Positions 1-6,663 of a stretch of DNA of 64,000 nucleotides are shown here, in pieces (the first letter of the stretch is position 1; each line of letters opens with the position of its first letter). A model generated the notes under the pieces. That model made no database searches. It was not told the DNA's origin and saw only the letters and a list, made by a program, of their open reading frames with translations. The stretch is from GCA-2720865 sp047630275 (lineage in GTDB: Bacteria; Bdellovibrionota; Bacteriovoracia; Bacteriovoracales; Bacteriovoracaceae): positions 372,001 to 436,000 of the forward strand of contig JBLHVN010000002.1 of assembly GCA_047630275.1 (NCBI GenBank), written 5' to 3'. Both the position numbers and the translations under genes were made by a program.

Positions 1-162
1 AACAACAACACCCGTATCCTCAAATCGGCCAAGTTGATTTTGAACCGATGATAGAGAAATCCCAAGTCCTTTAGCTATTCCACGAGGATGGGCCTCACCG
101 TAGTGATACAAATAAAGAAGAATGTGGCCGGCATTTTTCGAGCCGAATAGTTTATCAATCAT
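1..162 (-). CDS. Winged helix-turn-helix regulator, N-terminal part
   Basis: The gene starts with ATG at 162 and runs off the left edge, leaving 54 residues. They begin MIDKLFGSKNAGHILLYLYH and continue with a clear helix-turn-helix, HPRGIAKGLGISLSSVQNQL (about residues 25-44), followed by the start of a wing (GRFEDTGVVV). This is the layout of ArsR/MarR-like winged-helix regulators and of the small wHTH proteins that sit beside nucleotidyltransferase-type cassettes. The partner, if any, would lie to the left of the window. Two palindromic boxes just upstream fit autoregulation. The DNA-binding fold is well supported, but ligand and targets cannot be read. Confidence 0.75.
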   Translation of the reverse strand, partial: MIDKLFGSKNAGHILLYLYHYGEAHPRGIAKGLGISLSSVQNQLGRFEDTGVVV

Positions 163-185
163 ATAAAACCACCCTAACACATATC

Positions 186-218
186 GGTCATTTGACCTAA
201 AATATAAGTCAATTGACC
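186..218. promoter_or_regulatory. Two near-identical palindromic boxes upstream of the wHTH gene
   Basis: GGTCATTTGACC (186-197) and AGTCAATTGACC (207-218) are 12-nt dyads with their centres 21 bp apart, that is two helical turns on the same DNA face. They lie 24-56 bp upstream of the start codon of the winged-helix gene ending at 162. The spacing, symmetry and position are those of a tandem dimer operator. Binding by the adjacent regulator is inference. Confidence 0.6.
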
Positions 219-491
219 ATTAAAATGACACATCCCATATGTATATTCAACCACTTACAACAAGGACTGTCTTCTTAGCATACAAGTCTTATTGATTTCT
301 GGTCTAAAGGCATCCATTCAAAGGGCTTACTAGAGAGATGCCTCTTCAAAGAATCCTGATTGATTTTTTAGGATCTGGTGCCAGTAGACTTATCCCAGGC
401 GAGCCCTTTCGTTTAGTTGGATTACATAAGACAGATACTCCGCGCGCTTTAGGTTGCGCTACCGCTTAACCGTCGCTTACGACCTCCAACC
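219..491. other. Intergenic stretch without a recognisable gene
   Basis: Between the boxes and the hairpin at 492-520 I see no supported gene. A 43-codon plus-strand frame beginning at 338 has no ribosome binding site and no recognisable motif. The segment may be remnant sequence from the edge of an island, but nothing in it can be assigned. Confidence 0.4.
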
Positions 492-520
492 AAAAAAACC
501 ACCCATTGGGTGGTTTTTTT
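492..520. terminator. Perfect bidirectional terminator hairpin
   Basis: Seven A plus CCACCC (492-504) pair perfectly with GGGTGG plus seven T (508-520) around an ATT loop. The A and T tracts make it a classic Rho-independent terminator in both directions. It directly abuts the ssrA-like remnant, as a terminator also follows the intact ssrA at 18069-18088. Confidence 0.8.
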
Positions 521-650
521 TGGTGGAGGTGCCGGTAACTCTGCAAGACTATAAAATCATTAATATTGCAAAGCTAAGTGTAGCCAAAATAGCCACAAGT
601 TCCAACCCACGTCCTAGACAGTTTTAAAAACGGCCACTACTCAGTTGTGT
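519..650 (-). repeat. Degenerate copy of the ssrA 3' end (possible attL)
   Basis: TTTGGTGGAGGTG (519-531) is identical to 18102-18114, which spans the CCA end of the tmRNA gene. AACCCACGTCC followed by AGACAGTTTT (604-625) matches the T-arm and adjacent part of ssrA at 18125-18146, with one mismatch between the two blocks, and weaker similarity continues to about 640. Both blocks are in the same orientation as ssrA. They are separated by about 72 nt of unrelated sequence. This is what remains when an element integrates at the 3' end of a tmRNA gene and the duplicated end then decays. An independent dead tmRNA copy is the alternative. Confidence 0.6.
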
Positions 651-706
651 AGCGCTAGAGCTAGTTGATAATATCCTATCCTTGAGTTTCTGTCCATGAG
701 ATGAAT

Positions 707-1360
707 TTAACCTAGATTATTCGTTTCCCTTGAGTCAGGTTTGGATACTGGAGTCTCAATACCATTAATAACTTTAACAAAATAATTAGGATAAAGACCT
801 TCTTTAATTTTTAAAATAAATTCACTTCTCTGAAATACTTTCCCTTCAATTAAATCAAAGAATATCTCATTTCTGCCATTTTCATCTTCTTTCAATACAA
901 TGATTGGTTTAGATTTATTTTGAAGATTATGGATTAGTCCAGAATATTTTCTGGAATCATCAAGAGCAACTATTAGTTCACCATTATCTAATGCTTTGTG
1001 AATAAGCTTGAATAGCTCCTCAGTTGAGTTCGTCAATTCCCCATACTTTCTTCCAACAGCATTATTCCATAAGTCCATATTTAGAGATCTTGGGTCCTTG
1101 CTATTTGAATAAAGGTCAGGAGTGAGGAATTCATTCATACGCCCTAAAATATCTGCTGCAAGTTCACTGTATTCTATTGTCATAACTCCACTAACGCATG
1201 CATGCCTGAAAGCATCAACGTCATTATTTTCAAGACCGATTGCTGAAGGGTCAATCTTGCCATTGGAGTTTTTCTCAAGTGGCCTGATATTTTTATCAAA
1301 GTATAAATAGCAATTATCCCTAGCCTCATTTTTAAGCACATGCGGAAATTTGATTTTCAT
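707..1360 (-). CDS. DUF6973-like domain protein, possible toxin-type effector
   Basis: A 217-residue soluble protein without a signal peptide. Start ATG at 1360 is fixed by GGAGGA five bases upstream. Residues about 49-105 contain DAFRHACVSGVMTIEY and, after a gap, MDLWNNAVGRKYG. That spacing of FRHA and MDL-NNAVGR motifs is what I recall for DUF6973, a domain often found at the ends of secreted or polymorphic toxins. The start lies 29 bases inside the preceding membrane-protein gene, so the two are probably translationally coupled. Toxin activity is inference from recalled family context, and the C-terminal half is unrecognised. Confidence 0.6.
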   Translation of the reverse strand: MKIKFPHVLKNEARDNCYLYFDKNIRPLEKNSNGKIDPSAIGLENNDVDAFRHACVSGVMTIEYSELAADILGRMNEFLTPDLYSNSKDPRSLNMDLWNNAVGRKYGELTNSTEELFKLIHKALDNGELIVALDDSRKYSGLIHNLQNKSKPIIVLKEDENGRNEIFFDLIEGKVFQRSEFILKIKEGLYPNYFVKVINGIETPVSKPDSRETNNLG

Positions 1361-1673
1361 TATTCCTCCAAATTGTGCTTATTATCCATAAATGAAAAAG
1401 TACTGATAAATACTCCATGTAGGGTAAAACACCCCCTACTGTTAAAGTCACACCGACCAAGGAAATAAACATCCAAACCGTGAAAGTTATCCTAAACCTA
1501 TTTTTTAAGCGATTAAAGGAAACAAGAATAAGGCCCATATTCAAGATCAACGACATCACGATACCGCCAAGCAACGCGATAATAAAGGGCCTAGGCTCTC
1601 CGGTACTTCTCAAAACACTCGAAGAAATAGCAACTAGGAGAATAGCTCCACAAAAAATTGTTCTATTTATCAT
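1332..1673 (-). CDS. Small multi-pass membrane protein
   Basis: A 113-residue protein with three to four hydrophobic helices (about 5-20, 30-53, 62-80 and 84-100) and short loops. It has no recognised family. It starts 12 bases after the AbiEii remnant ends, and its last 29 bases overlap the start of the DUF6973-like gene. A small membrane protein encoded next to a toxin-like protein could be an immunity factor or a membrane partner. This rests on gene order only. Confidence 0.55.
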   Translation of the reverse strand: MINRTIFCGAILLVAISSSVLRSTGEPRPFIIALLGGIVMSLILNMGLILVSFNRLKNRFRITFTVWMFISLVGVTLTVGGVLPYMEYLSVLFHLWIISTIWRNNENQISACA

Positions 1674-1685
1674 ATAAGACTAATC

Positions 1686-2518
1686 CTACCGCTCGAGTAG
1701 CTCTTTTACCTTATCAATATACTCACTACTTTTCTTCTCTTTCATAGATCTTTGATTTAATAATTTCCATTTAATTGAAGGGTAATCCTTGATTTTTTCA
1801 TTTCTGAATAATGACCAATCTGGATTGTTTTCTGCGAAGCTAATAATGAACTTTCTGTCTTCACCAGTTAAAGAATCATTGATATCACTAATTAGTCTTT
1901 TTCGAGTCTTAAGCAGCTCATCCAAAGAGACATTACTTTGCGCCATATCAAGAAACTCGTCTGTATACTCTACTGAAATATCCTTTAGATTGGGATTTAG
2001 AAGTTCATTGATCGGGCGATTATGAGAAAGAAGATAGAAAATAAAAGAGTCCTTCACATCAGTAGTTATGCCTTCGTTATCAAACAAGAATTTTGCATCA
2101 TACAAATCGCGAGGATGTTGGCGATCAAGAGCAGCACAGATCTTCCCACCGTATGTGTCAGCAAGGTTTAAACAATGAGTCTCCACTGTCTTTTTAAACT
2201 CTTTTTCAGCACCTAAAGAAAGTCTGATCATTTCAGGATCGAACAAACTACTTCTTAAAATAAAATTTGGTTCAGTTTTAACTTCTCTTCCAAAGATTTT
2301 TTAACGTCAGTCAGAATTAAGTGAATATTTTTAAAGGTTGTTTCTCTATTCTCTAAAGGTAAATAGCACAAATCAATATCCACAGACAGTCGTGGAAAGT
2401 CTCTGTGAAAGAGGTTGATTGCAGTTCCTCCTTTTAGAGCAAATCTTTTATCTTCAAGAACAAATGGAAGAATCTCTAAAAGTAAGGACACCGTCTTTTT
2501 ATAATTCTCTTTTCTCAA
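1686..2518 (-). pseudogene. abiEii: AbiEii-type nucleotidyltransferase toxin, frameshifted
   Basis: AbiEii is the toxin of type IV AbiE systems, a nucleotidyltransferase-fold protein that inhibits growth. The N-terminal frame (2518-2255) has KGGTAINLF and SVDIDL, the GG and DxD core of the fold, and stops after 87 codons. The second frame (open through to 1686) continues with YGGKICAALDRQHPRDLYDA, a hallmark of the family. Restoring one base in the A-run at 2276-2279 joins them through KLKTEPNFILRSSLF, giving about 277 residues, slightly short for the family. The start overlaps the AbiEi stop as ATGA. As sequenced the toxin is broken; -1 slippage or a sequencing error is an alternative. Confidence 0.8.
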
Positions 2519-3276
2519 AATGGATTCTCCCCATAGTCTCGATCAACTGTGATTTGGTATTTCTTATCAAACATACCATCCTTAACTATAACCCTCTTAC
2601 CATTACCAAGTGATATTCGACTCAAATCTAGTTTCGCAAAAAATCCTAGACCCAACTTTTCGGATACGTAAAGAAATACTCTTTTGACTTTCACTGACCT
2701 GCATTCTTCTAGTAGTTCTTGAAGTACTTCTGGTCTAAGAGTACTCAAAGACTCTGTATAGTTCTCTACTGTTTCGAGAGAATTTGAAAGTTCTAATGAG
2801 TTTATCAGCTCTAGTATCGCGAGTTCCCTTGATGATATCTTTATATCGAAGTGCCTATCTTCGAAAGTACTTAGGTAGCTTTCCTTTACCAAGAGACTAG
2901 ATTTTTTAAAAATTAGCTCAAATGATTTTTCTAACTTACTAACCCATGACGGGAATGCTCTATCTTCATAACTCGTTAGTTGAAACCTTTGGTTTTCTCC
3001 CAAAGGTACATAATGGCCTAACCCTTGTAGTTCTAAAGCCGATCTTCCAGAGACATGTAGTTTTAGATGCAACTCCTCTTGAAGAAATCTTGCTAGAGCT
3101 AATGGATTTATTTGATCATTTTTTTTCGTAAAAACGCCTGGGCCTATTTTATTCAAGTATCCACTTTCAAAATAAGAGTATGCTAGCCTCTGGTCTATCC
3201 CCTTCTCACGAAGCCATTCGAGTCCGTGAACGTCTCCCGTTTTCCAGTCAACTAGCATTTGGTTTACTTTAGACAT
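2515..3276 (-). CDS. abiEi: AbiEi antitoxin / autorepressor
   Basis: A 253-residue protein matching the AbiEi antitoxin family: an N-terminal winged helix (about residues 1-90) with LREKGIDQRLAYSYFESGYL and IGPGVFTK, then HVSGRSALELQGLGHYVPLG (about 94-113) and a C-terminal antitoxin domain. In known systems AbiEi binds inverted repeats in its own promoter and neutralises AbiEii without contacting it. The stop codon overlaps the toxin start by four bases. The antitoxin frame is intact while the toxin is not, which fits relaxed retention after toxin loss. The ATG at 3276 lies downstream of GGAGG. Confidence 0.85.
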   Translation of the reverse strand: MSKVNQMLVDWKTGDVHGLEWLREKGIDQRLAYSYFESGYLNKIGPGVFTKKNDQINPLALARFLQEELHLKLHVSGRSALELQGLGHYVPLGENQRFQLTSYEDRAFPSWVSKLEKSFELIFKKSSLLVKESYLSTFEDRHFDIKISSRELAILELINSLELSNSLETVENYTESLSTLRPEVLQELLEECRSVKVKRVFLYVSEKLGLGFFAKLDLSRISLGNGKRVIVKDGMFDKKYQITVDRDYGENPF

Positions 3277-3282
3277 ATTTTC

Positions 3283-3330
3283 AGTACCTCCAGTACTATT
3301 TATATCATATTATTAAACCTATCGGTTTAA
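3283..3330 (-). promoter_or_regulatory. AbiE promoter dyad and SD-embedding repeat
   Basis: TTAAACC-TATC-GGTTTAA (3313-3330) is a perfect 7-bp dyad 37 bases upstream of the AbiEi start. Closer in, AGTAC-CTCCA-GTACT (3283-3297, plus-strand reading) places the GGAGG ribosome binding site inside a small inverted repeat. An AT-rich TATGATATAAAT stretch lies between them as a possible -10 region. AbiEi proteins are known to repress through inverted repeats, so the dyad is the expected operator. Confidence 0.55.
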
Positions 3331-3416
3331 AAAGTACAAAATTCAAGAATCTAAATTACTGAAATTCTACATTTAACAAACCATTCTCTAACGTGCTGAT
3401 ATTATATGATACTTAT

Positions 3417-4654
3417 CTAACAATTATTACCCCTGTAGCAGGAGCTATTTATAAGAGGCCTTTGCAACATCCACTCAAATCTCTTTGACTCAAGATGCGC
3501 CTTCATACTTTTCTGGCAAATCAACTCATCATAAACCTCAACGGGGGTAGCTCCATTTAGGCTAGAGGTCGGCATACCATTAAACAAAGAAACAGATCTC
3601 TTAATCTTTTTAAACAGCTTCGATAAAGACACCAGTTTATACTTATTAATAAATCTAGTTTTAGTACATGAAAAAAAGACTCCACCATAGAGTTTGAAAA
3701 GATCACATCCTTCTTAGCAATCATTTTCATTATATTTCTACCAATCAACATCTGCCGAACTTTTTCTCCCACATTTTCACCACCTCCGTCACTCATCAGA
3801 ACCTCTGGTTTATAATCCCTCACCGCTTCCTTCAAATTTTTAATAGTTAAAACCTGATTCTTTTTCAAACTAATTTTCCAATTTATTATTTTCCTAGAAT
3901 AGTTATCCATCACGACTTGAAGGTAGGCCTTTCCTCCACCCTTTAATTTGAACTCCGTAATATCCATATGCCAAATTTCGTTTACCTTTGTCGCGCGAAT
4001 TCCAAAACGTGCGGGTTTGCGTTTTCTTATCTTAACTCTTTTTCCCTTAAATTCTCTGACATATTTTCGCCAACAATCGTAACCAAAATAAAGATTCTCA
4101 TAACGATATCCATGGTACTGATATCCCTTTGCTGAAAGATGAGAAAGCTTAGGATCATTAACCATTCGGCAAACTTTTTCCAGCTCCGCAAATCTAAGCT
4201 GATTGGGTGCCATAATTTTACATCTACTAAAGCTAATTCTAGGACAGCCTTTAGTCTCAACCTTAAAGCGATAATACTTATCACTTCTCATTCGCATCGC
4301 CCGACATAAAGTAGCTACAGGAATTAAGTCCTTATACTTCTCAATTATATCAATTATTTTTTCTCGATTCTTATTAAGATTATAAATCTCCCTAAGTCCA
4401 TGAAGATTCTTTAAAAGTTCTGACAAAAATAAGTTCTTAGCTCGCTCCACTTCTAACTCTTTTTCAAGCCGTCTAATTTTTTCAAGTAAGGCCTTATCTA
4501 AATTAGCTTCCTTAATCTTCACTTTCTTTTTCGCACTTCTAATCCAATACAAAGCAGTCATTCTAGGAATATTCAGTTCAGGAAACATATTAGGGTTCCC
4601 ACTTCTAACCACCATCTCTTTTATCGAGTCATCGTATTTCTTATATCCAGACAT
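3417..4654 (-). pseudogene. IS3-family-type transposase (rve/DDE), frameshifted
   Basis: From ATG 4654 the frame encodes an N-terminal HTH (about 1-45), a coiled coil (about 50-90), and an rve integrase core. Its catalytic triad is visible in NEIWHMDITEF (D), VLMSDGGGEN (D) and NSMVESFFHVLK (E). After residue 332 the frame runs into nonsense. The true end (LSKLFKKIKRSVSLFNGMPT, then PVEVYDE) continues in the -1 frame, recovered by adding one A in the run at 3659-3662. The repaired protein would be about 412 residues, a fused OrfA-OrfB. No terminal inverted repeats or target duplication could be found, so the element limits are unknown. It is probably inactive. Confidence 0.8.
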
Positions 4655-4665
4655 TATTCCTCCCC

Positions 4666-4683
4666 TTGACGAAAATTCGTCAA
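4666..4683. promoter_or_regulatory. 8-2-8 palindrome upstream of the transposase
   Basis: TTGACGAA-AA-TTCGTCAA lies directly upstream of the ribosome binding site (GGGGAGGAAT) of the transposase frame. It could be an operator, or a hairpin limiting translation from outside transcripts. It has no T-tract, so it is not a terminator. Confidence 0.4.
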
Positions 4684-4722
4684 TTCACTGCCGTATTTCT
4701 AGGATTACGCGCACTTATGCAC

Positions 4723-4745
4723 AAAAAAAGGGCCCACAAGGCCCT
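4723..4745 (-). terminator. Terminator of the metal-efflux operon
   Basis: AGGGCC-CACAA-GGCCCT (4729-4745) is preceded on the plus strand by seven A, which gives a U-tract for leftward transcripts. It lies about 315 bp beyond the last minus-strand efflux gene (ending at 5060) and before the transposase. It would close the long operon. Confidence 0.65.
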
Positions 4746-4769
4746 CAACATATAATGATAAATTTCTAA

Positions 4770-5015
4770 CTTACGTCAGCAAAATTACGTTCGAGTCCCT
4801 TCGCTCCCGCCCTTTCAACGCTCATCGGATACTTCAAAGGATTTAAAAGGGGGTGGACTGTTAGCGCTACAGTGTTTTCATTAATTCTTTCTTATGCCAC
4901 ATTTATTTTTCGAACTAAAGAATCAAAAATCAAAATCGCAAAAGAAAATACAGATGTGGTTAGTGAAAAACGATCTGGAGTAAAGAAGGTAAAATTAATA
5001 AATAGGACAAGATAG
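4770..5015 (+). pseudogene. C-terminal remnant of a membrane protein
   Basis: An 81-codon open plus-strand frame without a start codon, ending in TAG at 5013-5015. It includes one convincing transmembrane segment (WTVSATVFSLILSYATFIF) followed by a Lys/Glu-rich cytoplasmic-looking tail. It looks like the truncated end of a transporter, left next to the transposase. The family is not recognisable. It explains most of the 400-bp gap between the transposase and the CDF gene. Confidence 0.35.
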
Positions 5016-5059
5016 ACTCTATCAATAAGTCTTCTGATGTAAGTACTAATTTAGCTCAT

Positions 5060-5941
5060 TTAATCTCCAGTACTAACACATTTATTATTACTAGATTCAA
5101 ACTCAACAGAAGAGTAGTCAACATTATAACTTCTAAGAATTTCTTTGATAACACACCTAAGGTCATCGACTTCTTTCATTGTTGTAGCTTCTGGTAAGCT
5201 CACATGAAATCTAAGATAAAAAGAGTCTGAATCTAAAGACCATCCCTTGAATGCATGAACATCTTCTACGAGTTTAAGTTTTTTCAATTCTTTTTCAATT
5301 TTATCGATCTCTAATTCGTCAGGAAATTTTTGCAGGAGAATTGATAGGACTTTCAATATGTTTTTATAGACTCCACGTAAGATCACTAAAGAAATTAAGA
5401 TAGAGAGGATTGAATCGAGTATAAACCAAGGCTTAAATAAAAGAACTATACTGACAATAAAAACAGCAACCCATCCCAAGATATCCTCTAGCAAGTGATA
5501 CATAACCATTTTTTGATTAAGGCCACTATCTTTCGATAGCCTATATGCCGCAATAGAGTTAACGGCTATACCTATTACAGCAAGGATTAACATTCCTTCC
5601 GGTTCTACAGCTTCAGGTTTACCAAGACGTGAAACTGCTTCATAAATGACAAAAAGGCTTCCTGCTAATAACATTAAGCCATTGACAAGAGCAGCCAGAA
5701 CAGAGAAGCGCTTATACCCGAATGTAAAATTTGAATCAGGAGATTTCTTGCTATACCTTTCAGAAAAGTAAGCAAAGAGTAGGGAGATGCTATCTCCCAA
5801 ATCATGAAGGGCATCGGAGTAAATAGCGACACTATTGGTTAGATACCCTCCAATCAACTCAACAATAGCAAAAGTAGCATTTAGCCCAAATGCCACTAGG
5901 ATATTCTTGCTACCGTGTGAATGATTATGCCCTGCAGACAA
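5060..5941 (-). CDS. czcD: CDF family zinc/divalent-metal exporter (CzcD/ZitB-like)
   Basis: A 293-residue cation diffusion facilitator that exports Zn2+ (and often Co2+ or Cd2+) from cytoplasm to periplasm in exchange for protons. It has six transmembrane helices, an N-terminal HNHSHG metal-binding stretch (residues 5-10), and a C-terminal cytoplasmic ferredoxin-like domain (about 205-293). The transport site is visible as H46-xxx-D50 in TM2 (SDALHDLGD) and H149-xxx-D153 in TM5 (YHLLEDILGW), the 2His/2Asp arrangement of zinc-type CDFs. Start TTG at 5941, two bases after the previous stop, so it is the last gene of the efflux operon. Confidence 0.9.
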   Translation of the reverse strand: MSAGHNHSHGSKNILVAFGLNATFAIVELIGGYLTNSVAIYSDALHDLGDSISLLFAYFSERYSKKSPDSNFTFGYKRFSVLAALVNGLMLLAGSLFVIYEAVSRLGKPEAVEPEGMLILAVIGIAVNSIAAYRLSKDSGLNQKMVMYHLLEDILGWVAVFIVSIVLLFKPWFILDSILSILISLVILRGVYKNILKVLSILLQKFPDELEIDKIEKELKKLKLVEDVHAFKGWSLDSDSFYLRFHVSLPEATTMKEVDDLRCVIKEILRSYNVDYSSVEFESSNNKCVSTGD

Positions 5942-5943
5942 TG

Positions 5944-6375
5944 CTATTCCTCAACATTAAATTGTGTAACTGTATAGCCATTCTTTTTAATATTAGAAAA
6001 TTTACATTTTCCATTTAGTTTAATTTTTCTACCTAGCCAAGTATCTTTAACAAAGCCGCAAGTAACAACTAATTGTCCATTATCATATACAATATCAGAT
6101 CCCTGTAAAGTCAGATTAGGTATGTTTACCGTTTTTTTTGAAACTCTACATTTTTTTGTAGATATGGTTCCTCTATGCATCCGACATCCGTTAAGACCTC
6201 TTCGCTCAGTTTTTTTTGCGACAATCGCAAATAAATCATCCTTCTTGTTAAATCTTAAAAAAGAATCTACATGACTCCTGAAATTTGTCCTAGTGATCGC
6301 AATTTCTTCAAATGCCTCACTCGCAAATACATTTGTAGTAAATAATAAGCTTAGCATTAATAGGTATTTCTTCAT
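5944..6375 (-). CDS. Secreted Cys-containing hypothetical protein
   Basis: A 143-residue protein with a signal peptide (KKYLLMLSLLFTTNVFA, cleavage near residue 18) and a basic mature part. Four spaced cysteines (in NGCRMH, KKCRVS, VTCGFV and GKCKF) suggest two disulfides or a metal site in a small beta-rich periplasmic domain. No family is recognised. It sits between the YHS-like lipoprotein and czcD with tight spacing, so a role in metal resistance is inferred from the operon only. Confidence 0.65.
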   Translation of the reverse strand: MKKYLLMLSLLFTTNVFASEAFEEIAITRTNFRSHVDSFLRFNKKDDLFAIVAKKTERRGLNGCRMHRGTISTKKCRVSKKTVNIPNLTLQGSDIVYDNGQLVVTCGFVKDTWLGRKIKLNGKCKFSNIKKNGYTVTQFNVEE

Positions 6376-6390
6376 TCTCCCCCCTCATAA

Positions 6391-6663
6391 CTAGCGCCTT
6401 CTGGACCAGTATCTATTTGCATTTTTAATATTTTTTTCAATATTTTTTTCAAATAAGTTTAAATTCTTCTCTGATGAAAAATGATAGGTCTTCCCAGAAT
6501 GAGTGGTCTTGAACTCATCTTTCCCTTCCACTCCCAATTTTCCATGAGCAACACTAAAAGCACATTGCTTTTCGTATTCAAGGTGATGATGCATGGGTTT
6601 TTCATGATGGTGTGCGCATGAAATTATAAATAACGATACAATAGATAATATTAACCACTTCAT
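6391..6663 (-). CDS. YHS-like metal-binding lipoprotein
   Basis: A 90-residue protein with lipobox IISC (Cys16) followed directly by AHHHEKPMHHH, a strong metal-binding stretch. The rest (QCAFSVAHGKLGVEGKDEFK, then GKTYHFSSEKNLNLFEKN) matches the YHS/TRASH-like pattern: Cys, V-x-G, H-x-GKTY-FSS. Such domains bind soft or transition metals and occur as accessories of Czc/Cus/Cop systems. Its ATG overlaps the stop of the RND pump gene as ATGA, so the two are translationally coupled. It probably captures or delivers metal in the periplasm near the pump. Confidence 0.75.
   Translation of the reverse strand: MKWLILSIVSLFIISCAHHHEKPMHHHLEYEKQCAFSVAHGKLGVEGKDEFKTTHSGKTYHFSSEKNLNLFEKNIEKNIKNANRYWSRRR

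Noticed and set aside
338..469. A 43-codon plus-strand frame near the left border
   Set aside because: No ribosome binding site, no homology pattern, and stop codons directly upstream.
3657..3663. Programmed -1 frameshifting in the transposase
   Set aside because: IS3-type programmed shifts occur between OrfA and OrfB, but here OrfA and OrfB are already fused and the break is after the catalytic Glu. A lesion or read error is simpler. It remains a check in the twin-heptamer finding.
4788..4815. A tRNA-like 3' end (TTCGAGTCCC followed by CGCTCCCGCC)
   Set aside because: The T-stem does not pair and no 5' half, anticodon arm or CCA is present. The bases also lie in an open frame of a membrane-protein remnant.
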